From Erysipelotrichaceae bacterium UBA6182 (GTDB taxonomy: Bacteria > Bacillota_I > Bacilli_A > Erysipelotrichales > Erysipelotrichaceae), in assembly GCA_002422065.1 (NCBI GenBank), contig DITO01000206.1, forward strand, positions 1-34,694: 34,694 nucleotides of DNA. The letters run 5' to 3'. Under the pieces are notes generated by a model, which was given only the letters and a program-made list of their open reading frames with translations, made no database searches and was not told the DNA's origin. Both the position numbers and the translations under genes were made by a program. Within the stretch, counting starts at the first letter, position 1. Each line of letters starts with the position of its first letter. Shown here one piece after another: positions 1 through 7,935 of the stretch.

Positions 1-17
1 GTTGAAAGGAAACATAA

Positions 18-1295
18 ATGAAGAAGCTTATCGTATTAATCATTAGTATGTTTATGCTTACGTCTCTGGTCGGCTGCAGCGGGAATGACACTCCTGAGAC
101 CGAGACCATCAAGTTGACATTCTGGGGTCACCAGAACGAAGCTTGGAATGAATCGTATCGTGCGATTGGCGACAGTTTCATGGCTGAGAATCCTGGGATT
201 GAAATCACCTTTGAATTCTTCCCTTACGATCAGTTTGAATCTAAAGTCCAAACATCCTTGATCTCCAAGGAAGGTGGAGCCGATATGTACGAAATGTGGG
301 GAGGTTGGGGCGTTGACTTTGCGTCAACAGGCGCTTTGGCTGCAATGCCAGATGATATGGCAGCAAATGTCATTGATCAAGTCTATCCTTCCACAATCGG
401 TGCTTTGATGTATGAAGGACAATTGTATGGCTTACCACTTGAGTTCAACATTGAGAATGGTGCGATGTTGGTCAATACACAGATACTAAAAGATAATAAT
501 GTGACTGTGCCAACGACCTGGGATGAACTTGTTAGTACAGGTTCAAAGTTGACTAAAGTAGAAGATGGTTTGATGGTTCAAAAAGGCTTTGACTTTGTGA
601 ACTGGGATTCTGTTCCTTATATGTTCTTGTCGATGATTTTGTCTACAGGTGGGGAATACATGGATGCGAATGGGAAATTCACACTCCAAACACCTGAAGC
701 TAAAACAGCACTGCAAGAATTATATGATATGGTAGTGGTAGATAAAGTCACTGATTTAGAAGGTCTCGTTGGTGGTGGTGATTTGGAAGGCTTCCAACAG
801 CTCTTTGCTGGACGAAATGCACTTGTACCGAGAGGTCCTTGGGTTATTTCTGAAGGTGTCGTCAGCTTTGGTTTAGAATATGGCGTGGACTTTGATTATG
901 TTGAAATGCCTTGGTTCGGGGATAAAGCAGCGTTTGCGGCTGAAACCGGTTGGGCACTGAGCGTCAATGGTAATTCTGCTCAACAAGAAGCGGCTTATAA
1001 GTTCTTGAATTATTTCTATCAAGATGATCAGTTGTTGGCGCATAATGTCGCAGCGGCTCAGATTCCGGCGAAGATTAGTGTTGCACAAGATCCTGAGTTG
1101 TTGACTTTGATGCCATTTGCTAAGCCTTTAGTGGGTATCTTGGAAGATGCGCAGTTTATTGGATACTTTAATACCGATCAATTCAAAGAAGCGGTTAATA
1201 ATACCTTTGTCGATTTGGTCATGGGTACGATTCCTTCCGTTGATGAAGCTTTGGCTTCTTTGGAAGAGCATTTAAATACCAACGTAGCTAAGTAG
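18..1295 (+). CDS. ABC sugar transporter substrate-binding lipoprotein
   Basis: Extracellular solute-binding protein (family 1, CUT1 carbohydrate importer), 425 aa, a usual length. Residues 1-20 form a lipoprotein signal peptide ending in the lipobox LVGC, so Cys20 should be lipidated and the protein anchored outside the membrane. The mature part begins with TIKLTFWGHQ, typical of sugar-binding proteins, and carries a family-like FNIENGAMLVNT segment. The start is set by AAAGGAAA just upstream. Two permease genes follow after a hairpin, so this is the first visible gene of an importer operon; its promoter lies outside the window. The substrate is unknown; the downstream amidohydrolase suggests a sugar, sugar acid or lactone. 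The family call is secure and the ligand is not. Confidence 0.93.
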   Translation: MKKLIVLIISMFMLTSLVGCSGNDTPETETIKLTFWGHQNEAWNESYRAIGDSFMAENPGIEITFEFFPYDQFESKVQTSLISKEGGADMYEMWGGWGVDFASTGALAAMPDDMAANVIDQVYPSTIGALMYEGQLYGLPLEFNIENGAMLVNTQILKDNNVTVPTTWDELVSTGSKLTKVEDGLMVQKGFDFVNWDSVPYMFLSMILSTGGEYMDANGKFTLQTPEAKTALQELYDMVVVDKVTDLEGLVGGGDLEGFQQLFAGRNALVPRGPWVISEGVVSFGLEYGVDFDYVEMPWFGDKAAFAAETGWALSVNGNSAQQEAAYKFLNYFYQDDQLLAHNVAAAQIPAKISVAQDPELLTLMPFAKPLVGILEDAQFIGYFNTDQFKEAVNNTFVDLVMGTIPSVDEALASLEEHLNTNVAK

Positions 1296-1301
1296 TTATG
1301 A

Positions 1302-1335
1302 GGGATGGATAGAGGCATCTATCCATCCCCTTTTT
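1302..1335 (+). terminator. Hairpin between binding protein and permease genes
   Basis: A perfect 12-bp stem (GGGATGGATAGA, loop GGCA, TCTATCCATCCC) is followed by C and five T. It lies 7 nt after the binding-protein stop and 22 nt before the permease start, with no evident promoter between. I infer partial termination or mRNA 3'-end protection that keeps binding protein in excess over permeases, a common arrangement in importers of this class. Confidence 0.85.
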
Positions 1336-1356
1336 CTAAATAAGGAAGTCTGATCG

Positions 1357-2232
1357 ATGAAAAATAAAAAGTTTGTGTATTTTGTACTGATACCGATATT
1401 CCTGCATATGTTGATTTTTATTGTGGGACCAATCATTGCTGGGTTTGGGATTTCAATGATGGATTATAATCCTCTGCGGGATACCAATGATTTTGTTGGA
1501 CTCGCGAATTTCAAACAACTGATCAATGATCCTGTCTTGATGAAGGCCTTGATGAACACCTTGATGTTTGTTGGTGTGACGGTGGTGTTGAACATTGCGT
1601 TCTCGCTGATGATCGCACAACTGATCAGTATCTTTAAATCCAATAAGATTCGAGGTTTCTTTAGAATGGCTTTCTTTCTCCCTTGTGTCGCACCTTTGGT
1701 TGCGTCGAGTGTCGTGTGGGCACGAAGCATTTATCCAACGGCCACAGGGCTTGCGAATATGATGCTTAAGACGATTGGTGTGAATCCAGTGAATTGGTTA
1801 GGGGATCCCAATGTCTTGATGTGGTCGATCATTGTGTTCACCATATGGGTGGATATCGGTTATAACATCATCCTCTTCAGTGCTGGGATTGATGGGATTC
1901 CTACGAACTTCTATGAAGCAGCTGAAATGGATGGGGCATCGGCTTGGCATAAGTTCAGATTCATCACATTACCGCTCTTAGGGCGTACGATGACTTTTGT
2001 CATCATCATGACGTTGATCAGTCATTTCCAGATGTTTGCACAATTCTCGGTCATGGTATTGAAGTCGGGTCCTCAGAATTCAGGCCTTGTCTTAACGAGC
2101 TATGTGTATAAGACGGCATTTGAATTGAAGAATATGGGCTATGCGTCTGCGATAGCGGTCTTATTGTTTGCGATCATCTTCGTCATCACGCTCATTCAGC
2201 AGAAGATTCAGAAAGTGGATTGGGACTATTAA
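1357..2232 (+). CDS. ABC sugar transporter permease (MalF/UgpA-like)
   Basis: Inner-membrane subunit of the CUT1 importer, 291 aa. It starts with a short basic N-terminus and a hydrophobic segment (residues 6-30), and has several further membrane segments, as expected for this family. The EAA loop that contacts the ATPase is visible at residues 187-194 (EAAEMDGA). AAGGAAG upstream of the ATG fixes the start. The gene follows the binding protein across a hairpin and its stop is directly adjacent to the second permease gene. No ATPase gene is visible in the operon; Gram-positive CUT1 systems often share an MsmK-type ATPase encoded elsewhere, which is an inference here. Confidence 0.93.
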   Translation: MKNKKFVYFVLIPIFLHMLIFIVGPIIAGFGISMMDYNPLRDTNDFVGLANFKQLINDPVLMKALMNTLMFVGVTVVLNIAFSLMIAQLISIFKSNKIRGFFRMAFFLPCVAPLVASSVVWARSIYPTATGLANMMLKTIGVNPVNWLGDPNVLMWSIIVFTIWVDIGYNIILFSAGIDGIPTNFYEAAEMDGASAWHKFRFITLPLLGRTMTFVIIMTLISHFQMFAQFSVMVLKSGPQNSGLVLTSYVYKTAFELKNMGYASAIAVLLFAIIFVITLIQQKIQKVDWDY

Positions 2233-2233
2233 A

Positions 2234-3067
2234 ATGATGGCAAAACGTAAAAAGATCAAACCGATTTATATCCTTCTCTTTGTGGGCTTGTTTCTGATAT
2301 CCCTGTTTATGATTCTGCCATTCTTTTGGATGCTTTCGAATTCGTTGAAGAGCACGAAAGAAATCTTGCTCGATCCTAAGCATTTGATTCCTGTTAACTT
2401 CACCATCAGTGGTTATGTTAAAGTTTTAACGAAATCACCTTTCTTTTACTGGTTACGTAACAGTTTATTCATTACGATCACCAATACAACGGTCATTCTT
2501 TTGACCAGTACCATCGTTGGCTTTGTGTTCTCGAAGTTTCAGTTTAGATTTAAGAAGACCTTATTCTTATTGGTGCTTGCGACCATGATGGTTCCTTCGC
2601 ATACGTCGATGATTCCTGGCTTTTTGCTTATCAATGCTTTGGGTTTATACAATACAGCAGGAGCACTCATAATTCCTTCGTTTGTGAATGCGTTTGGGAT
2701 TTTCCTAAGCAAACAAGCGTGTGATGACATACCCAATGAACTCATTGAAGCAGCACGCATGGAAGGCGCGAGCAACTGGAACATCTATACACGGATCGTC
2801 ATTCCATTGATTCGTCCTACGATTGGAGCTCTAACAATCTTTACGTTCTTGAACTATTGGAATGATTATTTGAATCCACTCATCATGATCAACGATATCA
2901 AAAAGATGACGCTACCTTTAGCACTTTCGTACTTCTCTTCGCAACACACAGCGGACTTATCCGCAACGATGGCGGCTTCGGCACTGATTATGTTACCAGT
3001 CATTGCAGTGTTCGTGTTGTTCCAGAAGCAGTTTATTAAGGGTATTGCTACTACGGGGATGAAATAA
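2234..3067 (+). CDS. ABC sugar transporter permease (MalG/UgpE-like)
   Basis: Second membrane subunit of the importer, 277 aa from the chosen start. An in-frame ATG at 2168 lies inside the upstream gene and would add a serine/arginine-rich tail unlike the family; ATG 2234, one base after the previous stop, gives the normal basic N-terminus (MMAKRKK) before the first membrane segment. The EAA loop is at residues 172-179 (EAARMEGA). The C-terminus ends in the family-typical QFIKGIATTGMK. The ribosome binding site is weak, so translation is probably coupled to the upstream gene. The TAA stop shares one base with the ATG of the amidohydrolase. Confidence 0.93.
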   Translation: MMAKRKKIKPIYILLFVGLFLISLFMILPFFWMLSNSLKSTKEILLDPKHLIPVNFTISGYVKVLTKSPFFYWLRNSLFITITNTTVILLTSTIVGFVFSKFQFRFKKTLFLLVLATMMVPSHTSMIPGFLLINALGLYNTAGALIIPSFVNAFGIFLSKQACDDIPNELIEAARMEGASNWNIYTRIVIPLIRPTIGALTIFTFLNYWNDYLNPLIMINDIKKMTLPLALSYFSSQHTADLSATMAASALIMLPVIAVFVLFQKQFIKGIATTGMK

Positions 3068-4125
3068 TGAAAGAACTATTATTGAGTGAGTATAAACCTG
3101 TTTCACAGTGTGTAACGAAAGAAACACACATCACTAAAGCAAAGTTTAAAGTCATTGATATTCATGAGCATATGGGTAAGTTGGTTTTGGGTGATAATTA
3201 TCAAGACCAGTATGATTTGATTCAATATGAACAAGAACTTAAACGCTTGAATGTTCATCATGTGGTGAATTTAGATGGTGTATGGGGTCATGAGTTTACA
3301 AAGATGATGAAACATACAGAAGACTTGAAACACATGATTTCAACCTTTGTGTGGATTGATGTGTCTAAGATTGATGAGCCTGATTTCAGTGAACAGGTGA
3401 AAACACATCTTCACGAAGCCTATGCTAAAGGTGCTCGTGGCATCAAAATGTGGAAAGTCATCAGTTTGAATCAAAAGGATAGAGCGGGTAATTACATTCG
3501 TACCGATGATGATCGTCTTCAAGTCGTGTATGAAACAGCTGCGGAATTGAATATTCCCATTCTGATTCATATCGCCGATCCAGTCGCTTTCTTTCTACCG
3601 ATTGATGAAACGAATGAACGTTATGAAGAGTTGGGTGAGAATCCGGATTGGGCGTTTGGTAAACCCGATCAATATAGCTTCCAAGAACTGATGGAGATGC
3701 AAGACAACATGATTCGTAAGAATCCTAAGACGAATTTCATTGTAGCGCACTTCGGTTCGTATGCGGAAAACCTAGCCCATGTGGCACAACGTCTTGATCA
3801 ATTCCCAAATATGTATATCGATATCGCAGCTCGCATCGCAGAGCTCGGACGTGTGCCGTATTCAAGTCGAGAATTCTTCTTGAAGTATTCTAACAGAATC
3901 CTGTACGGTACAGACTGTACACCCATTAATCTAAGAGCACATCATAAGTATTTCCGTTTCCTAGAAACTTATGATGAATACTTTGAGTACCAAGAAGAGG
4001 GTGAAGAACCAGGTCAAGGTCGTTGGCGTATCTATGGCATCGGCTTACCGGATGAAGTTCTTAAGGATGTCTATTATCGCAATGCCTGTAAGTTGTTGAA
4101 TCTGGATATCAATCAATTTGAGTAA
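3067..4125 (+). CDS. Amidohydrolase-family TIM-barrel hydrolase
   Basis: Putative metal-dependent hydrolase of the amidohydrolase_2 type, 352 aa. The barrel begins at VIDIHEHMG, giving the metal-binding HxH pair at His33/His35. Further candidate ligands are His168 (in ILIHIAD), His228 (in IVAHFGS) and Asp283 (in YGTDCTP), the pattern of this superfamily. Relatives include sugar-acid lactonases and decarboxylases, so a role in opening or trimming the imported compound is plausible but inferred. The gene overlaps the permease stop by one base and is followed by a terminator, so it is the last gene of the operon. The exact substrate cannot be read from the sequence. Confidence 0.85.
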   Translation: MKELLLSEYKPVSQCVTKETHITKAKFKVIDIHEHMGKLVLGDNYQDQYDLIQYEQELKRLNVHHVVNLDGVWGHEFTKMMKHTEDLKHMISTFVWIDVSKIDEPDFSEQVKTHLHEAYAKGARGIKMWKVISLNQKDRAGNYIRTDDDRLQVVYETAAELNIPILIHIADPVAFFLPIDETNERYEELGENPDWAFGKPDQYSFQELMEMQDNMIRKNPKTNFIVAHFGSYAENLAHVAQRLDQFPNMYIDIAARIAELGRVPYSSREFFLKYSNRILYGTDCTPINLRAHHKYFRFLETYDEYFEYQEEGEEPGQGRWRIYGIGLPDEVLKDVYYRNACKLLNLDINQFE

Positions 4126-4127
4126 TT

Positions 4128-4151
4128 AAGGAGATCGTAAGATCTCTTTTT
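4128..4151 (+). terminator. Terminator of the ABC importer operon
   Basis: A short stem GAGATC / GATCTC with a GTAA loop and a run of five T follows the amidohydrolase stop directly. Flanking A-T and G-T pairs lengthen the stem. Confidence 0.8.
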
Positions 4152-4277
4152 GTGAATAAACAGTTCAAACTAACAAGTTTATTAAATTCAAATTTATAAA
4201 ATCAAAGTAATGACCAGATTATACGAATTACACACCATTTGGAAAGTAAATATTAACAATTATCTGTAGTACTACGA

Positions 4278-4616
4278 TATAATTCATACTGTTCGTTACA
4301 TTTCTCTTCAAATGCACACAATGAGTTCAGTTGTAGACTGGGATCGTCCTTGAGTTCCAGATGACAACTGATAGATGCGGAACCACACGTATAAGGACCA
4401 TAAGCGGTTTACTGTTTGGGTCTTTTGTTTAGAGTGTACGAATGCACTGCACACGTGATTTGATCAATAGAATGGGTTTATGGATGGCTTAGCTTATCTT
4501 GCTTCAGTGATGTCAGAACTCCCTAAAAACATATTCTGTTAAGTCACCTGGTTCCTACACTTGATTAATGAACGTTGCATAAAGAGAGAGACGATTGCCA
4601 TCGGTCTCTCTTTTTA
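4278..4616 (+). ncRNA. Candidate structured noncoding RNA with orphan terminator
   Basis: No coding frame is seen between 4152 and 4897. The stretch holds nested hairpins. 4327-4371 has an outer 8-bp perfect stem (TCAGTTGT/ACAACTGA) and an inner 6-bp stem (CTGGGA/TTCCAG, one G-T) separated by a 3x3 internal loop. A later hairpin is AGTGTA-CGAA-TGCACT, and another pairs CAGAA with TTCTG inside CAGTGA/TCACCTG. A terminator closes the stretch at 4584-4616. TATAAT at 4278-4283, with TTAACA 19 bp upstream, is a possible promoter for a transcript of about 325 nt. It matches no RNA family I recognise. It could instead be a degenerate region. Confidence 0.4.
4584..4616 (+). terminator. Orphan rho-independent terminator
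   Basis: An 8-bp stem (left arm from 4585, right arm GTCTCTCT ending at 4611), with three further pairs toward the loop, is followed by a T run. It lies about 460 nt after the last coding gene, past an earlier terminator at 4151. This points to a separate transcript ending here. Confidence 0.8.
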
Positions 4617-4692
4617 CTAGGGGAATTGTACGAATAATCCAATTTTATCTCTACGTTTTTTGCAGTTAATGAGATTTCTTAAAATCGTTATC

Positions 4693-4708
4693 GTTCCGAT
4701 ATCGGAAC
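4693..4708. promoter_or_regulatory. Perfect 16-bp palindrome
   Basis: GTTCCGATATCGGAAC is a perfect palindrome without a spacer. It lies in gene-free DNA about 200 bp before the AbiE genes and well upstream of their promoter. It could be a repressor operator; no cognate regulator can be named. Confidence 0.4.
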
Positions 4709-4839
4709 AATATGTATTTATGAAAATATATGGACATAGTGAAGTGTGAATATTTCAGGACAGTGAATTATTGTAATGTTTATAAACGTTTATAATAGAC
4801 ATGTATAAATCAACCGCTAAATATTGATCTCTGCATATA

Positions 4840-4885
4840 TTTACTATTGTGCCCATATACATTATAATGTGGGCACAATAGTAAA
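4840..4885 (+). promoter_or_regulatory. AbiE promoter inside a 16-bp inverted-repeat operator
   Basis: A perfect inverted repeat has 16-bp arms at 4840-4855 and 4870-4885 (TTTACTATTGTGCCCA and its complement) and a 14-base spacer. The spacer holds a consensus -10 TATAAT (4863-4868), and a -35-like TTTACT (4840-4845) sits 17 bp upstream in the left arm. The right arm runs to the ribosome binding site. AbiEi antitoxins are known to repress their own promoter by binding inverted repeats, so this is very likely the autoregulatory operator. Confidence 0.85.
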
Positions 4886-4897
4886 AAGGAGTTGTTG

Positions 4898-5491
4898 ATG
4901 AAGACTCAATTAATTGATCAATTATTAAGAGAAAACAATGGCTATATTAAGACATCTGAAGTAATTCGTAATGATATCTCTAAGCCAACATTTTTAAAGT
5001 ACGTAAAAGATAGTGGATTGGTTAAAGTCGCACACGGCATGTATAAAACAGAAGATTCTTGGTTAGATGATTTCTATGTATTTCAATATCGTTATCCAAA
5101 GATCGTTTTCTCTCATGAAACTGCTGCTTATTTGTTTAAAATGTCGAGTCGGGAACCATTCGAGTTATCGGTTACTCTCGAAACCGGGAAAAGTTCATCA
5201 CGTCTAAATAAGAGTGGATTGAAAGTGTATAAAATCAAAGGTGAGCTATTTGAGATTGGGTTGACTGAAGTCTTGACGCCTTTTGGTAACACTGTTCGAA
5301 CTTATAATTTGGAAAGAACGTTTTGTGATCTTGTTAGAAGTAGAAATAACGTTGAGATTCAAGAAGTACAGACATTTATCCAAGCCTATTTTAAGAATAA
5401 AGATAAGAACATCCCTCAATTGATGAAGTATGCGAAATTATTCTCGATTGAGAAAACGATTAGACAATATACGGAGGTATTGTTAACATGA
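4898..5491 (+). CDS. abiEi: AbiEi-family antitoxin (type IV TA system)
   Basis: Antitoxin and autorepressor of an AbiE module, 197 aa, normal family length. The N-terminal 60 residues form a winged-helix-type DNA-binding region (KTSEVIRNDISKPTFLKYVK), followed by the AbiEi core (VFSHETAAYLF, then RTYNLERTFCDLVRS). ATG 4898 is preferred over TTG 4892, because AGGAG at 4887-4891 is then properly spaced. The stop overlaps the toxin ATG by 4 bases, so the pair is translationally coupled. The large inverted repeat over its promoter supports autorepression. In this family the antitoxin does not bind the toxin directly. Confidence 0.9.
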   Translation: MKTQLIDQLLRENNGYIKTSEVIRNDISKPTFLKYVKDSGLVKVAHGMYKTEDSWLDDFYVFQYRYPKIVFSHETAAYLFKMSSREPFELSVTLETGKSSSRLNKSGLKVYKIKGELFEIGLTEVLTPFGNTVRTYNLERTFCDLVRSRNNVEIQEVQTFIQAYFKNKDKNIPQLMKYAKLFSIEKTIRQYTEVLLT

Positions 5492-6330
5492 TTAAAACAT
5501 CCACTCAACTAAAAGCTCTTGTTCGAAATCGTTCTGGTGGCAACAGTTTAAGAGCACAGATGATCATTCGAAGTTACGTTATGGAGAGGTTTTTGGAGAG
5601 ATTATCTAGGTCTAGATTTCGTAGTAATTTTATTGTCAAAGGTGGGGCTTTGATAACATCTATGATTGGCATTGAGAAACGATCTACAATGGATATTGAT
5701 TTGACGCTAAGGAATTTCGAGTTAAGTGAACGGTCAATAAGCTCTGTTGTTCAAGAAATCATAAACATAGACTTGAGCGATAGTATAATTTTTTCAATTC
5801 TGGATATTTCGATTATCATGGAAGAGTTTGAGTATCCTGGCATTCGTGTTCTATTAAATTCAGAAATTGATCGAATGAGCACCCCGTTGAAACTTGATTT
5901 CTCAACTGGTGATATCATTACGCCGAGTGAAGTTGATTATTCTTATGCATTGATGTTTGAAGATCGCTCTATTTCATTACTTGCATACAATCTAGAAACA
6001 ATTCTTTCTGAAAAGTTTGAGACAATTGTATCAAGAGGTATAGCAAATTCTCGGATGCGTGACTTTTATGATATTTACTCGCTTCAAAGTATTGGAAAAG
6101 TGATTAACGAGGAGCATTTCGTTAATGCTCTGAAGAATACGTCTAGACAAAGGAATTCATATAAGTTTATCGAAGCTTGGAAAGATACGATTGAATTGTT
6201 GCGTGAAGATGTAAATATGCAGAAGCTATGGGAGTCGTACCAGAAGAAGTTTGACTATGCGTTGGATTTATCTTGGGATGCTGTTATTGAAGCTGTTGTA
6301 TGCTTGGGAATGTTAATTGAATCGATTTAA
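5488..6330 (+). CDS. abiEii: AbiEii/AbiGii-family nucleotidyltransferase toxin
   Basis: Toxin partner of the AbiE module, 280 aa. The nucleotidyltransferase signature is visible: KGG at residues 51-53 and the catalytic pair Asp69/Asp71 in RSTMDIDLTL. Downstream family motifs LSEKFETI and RMRDFYDIY provide the conserved Lys and Asp. Known AbiEii proteins act as nucleotidyltransferases that stop growth on phage infection; some modify tRNA ends. The ATG lies inside the antitoxin stop. All recognisable catalytic motifs are intact, so the toxin is probably active. Confidence 0.92.
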   Translation: MIKTSTQLKALVRNRSGGNSLRAQMIIRSYVMERFLERLSRSRFRSNFIVKGGALITSMIGIEKRSTMDIDLTLRNFELSERSISSVVQEIINIDLSDSIIFSILDISIIMEEFEYPGIRVLLNSEIDRMSTPLKLDFSTGDIITPSEVDYSYALMFEDRSISLLAYNLETILSEKFETIVSRGIANSRMRDFYDIYSLQSIGKVINEEHFVNALKNTSRQRNSYKFIEAWKDTIELLREDVNMQKLWESYQKKFDYALDLSWDAVIEAVVCLGMLIESI

Positions 6331-6356
6331 GAATCAATGGAAAGGAACGTGATGGT

Positions 6357-7838
6357 ATGCATGAGATAAAGTGTCCACATTGTGGGAAAGAATTTACAAT
6401 CGATGAAGCGAGTTATGCGGATATCCTGAGTCAGGTTAAGACAAGGGAGTTTGAGCAAGAAGTGCATGAGAAGTTGGAGCTTCATAAGAAGCAACAAGCT
6501 TCTGAACTTGCACTAATGGAGCAGAAAGCAAGAACGGAGTTTGCGACACAGTTGGCGCAGAAAGAGAAAGAGCTTTTTGCATTACAGGCTAAAGTAGAAT
6601 CCAGTCAGCAAGACAAACAACTCGCTTTGAATGAAGTAGAGCGTAAGATGCGTGAGCAGTTGCGTGCACAGGAAGATATCATTAAGGATCTGCAGGCAAA
6701 GACGATTACGATTCTGCGTGAGAAGGAGTTAGAGGCGGAGCGTGCTTTAGCTTTGAAGGAAAAAGAGCTCAATGACTTACGACTTAAGTTGAACAGTGTT
6801 GAGCAGCAGAAAGAATTGGTTAAGAAGGAGGTGGAGATGAAGCTGGGTGAAGAGCTCAGTCAACTTCGACTTGCGATGAATGATCTTCAGAAAAGTAAAG
6901 AGTTTGAGATCGCACAGCTGTTAACCAATAAGGAGCAGAGTGTGGCGGAGTTAAGCTCGAAACTGACGTCTTTGAATCAACAGAAGGAGTTGGAGTTGAG
7001 ATCCATTGTGGAGCGGCATAAGGATGAGTTGAAGACAAAGGATGAGACGATTGCGTTCTATAAGGATTTCAAGGCGAAGCAGTCGACCAAACTACTCGGT
7101 GAATCCCTGGAACAACACTGTGAGATCGAGTTCAATAAGATACGAGCCACATCGTTCAAGAACGCACAGTTTACGAAGGATAATGATATTCAGACGGGTA
7201 GTAAGGGGGATTACATCTACCGTGAGTTTGATGATCAGAATAATGAGATCATTTCCATTATGTTTGAGATGAAGAATGAAGGGGATGAGACGGCGACTAA
7301 GAAGAGAAATGAACATTTCTTTAAGGAATTGGATAAGGATCGTAATGAGAAGAAGTGTGAGTATGCGATTCTAGTATCGCTCTTAGAGGCGGATAATGAG
7401 CTCTATAACACGGGTATTGTGGATGTGTCGTATCAGTACGATAAGATGTATGTCGTTCGTCCACAGTTCTTTATACCGATCATAACCTTGCTTCGGAATG
7501 CGGCGATGAATTCGTTGAAGTTCAAGCAGGAAGTTGCGCTCATGAAGCAACAAAACTTAGACATCACGAACTTTGAGAATGATCTGAATGATTTCAAGAG
7601 TGCGTTCTCACGTAATTATGAGTTAGCGAGTCGTAAGTTCAAGACAGCGATTGATGAGATTGATAAGACGATTGATCATCTTCAGAAGACGAAAGCTGCT
7701 TTACTCAGTTCTGAGGATAATCTAAGATTGGCGAATAATAAGGCTGAGGATCTGACGATTAAGAAGTTGACGCGTAAGAATCCTACGATGCGTAGTAAGT
7801 TTGAGGCGTTGGATATTAAAGAGGATGTGGAAGAGTAA
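6357..7838 (+). CDS. DUF2130 protein: zinc-finger-like, coiled coil, PD-(D/E)xK-like
   Basis: 493 aa, matching the DUF2130 family. Residues 6-9 carry a CPHC knuckle with only one Cys pair. Residues about 30-240 are a long coiled coil rich in E, K, Q and L. The C-terminal half has a conserved block with Asp285 (SKGDYIYRE) and Glu304-x-Lys306 (FEMKNE), the spacing expected of a PD-(D/E)xK nuclease core; nuclease activity is inferred. The start is supported by AAAGGA upstream. It lies 26 bp after the AbiE toxin and may be co-transcribed with it, which would place it in a defence context, though DUF2130 genes also occur alone. The biological role is unknown. Confidence 0.8.
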   Translation: MHEIKCPHCGKEFTIDEASYADILSQVKTREFEQEVHEKLELHKKQQASELALMEQKARTEFATQLAQKEKELFALQAKVESSQQDKQLALNEVERKMREQLRAQEDIIKDLQAKTITILREKELEAERALALKEKELNDLRLKLNSVEQQKELVKKEVEMKLGEELSQLRLAMNDLQKSKEFEIAQLLTNKEQSVAELSSKLTSLNQQKELELRSIVERHKDELKTKDETIAFYKDFKAKQSTKLLGESLEQHCEIEFNKIRATSFKNAQFTKDNDIQTGSKGDYIYREFDDQNNEIISIMFEMKNEGDETATKKRNEHFFKELDKDRNEKKCEYAILVSLLEADNELYNTGIVDVSYQYDKMYVVRPQFFIPIITLLRNAAMNSLKFKQEVALMKQQNLDITNFENDLNDFKSAFSRNYELASRKFKTAIDEIDKTIDHLQKTKAALLSSEDNLRLANNKAEDLTIKKLTRKNPTMRSKFEALDIKEDVEE

Positions 7839-7865
7839 GAGAGGGGAAAAAGCCTTCTCTTTTTT
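7839..7865 (+). terminator. Terminator after the DUF2130 gene
   Basis: A 7-bp stem (GAGAGGG with CCTTCTC, one G-T pair) with a short A-rich loop and a run of six T directly follows the stop codon. Confidence 0.75.
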
Positions 7866-7876
7866 AAATAAAGTTA

Positions 7877-7905
7877 TTGACAACTGGTTATGACCAGTAT
7901 ATTAT
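7877..7905 (+). promoter_or_regulatory. Sigma-A-type promoter of the GntR/PTS operon
   Basis: Consensus -35 TTGACA at 7877-7882 and -10 TATTAT at 7900-7905 are separated by exactly 17 bp. An operator-like palindrome fills the spacer, so regulator binding should block polymerase. Confidence 0.85.
7883..7898. promoter_or_regulatory. GntR operator O1 in the promoter spacer
   Basis: ACTGGT-TATG-ACCAGT is a perfect palindrome with a 4-base centre lying between -35 and -10. A second copy follows at 7909. The position argues for autorepression by the GntR-family protein encoded just downstream. Confidence 0.8.
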
Positions 7906-7908
7906 AAA

Positions 7909-7924
7909 AGTGGTAATAACCAGT
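7909..7924. promoter_or_regulatory. GntR operator O2 near the transcription start
   Basis: AGTGGT-AATA-ACCAGT matches O1 with one mismatch in the left arm. Its centre is 26 bp from that of O1 and it lies just after the -10 box, upstream of the regulator's ATG. Confidence 0.7.
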
Positions 7925-7935
7925 TGGGGTACACA

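Noticed and set aside
2168..2233. Upstream in-frame start of the second permease
   Set aside because: It lies inside the first permease gene and adds an Arg/Ser-rich tail not seen in the family; ATG 2234 fits better.
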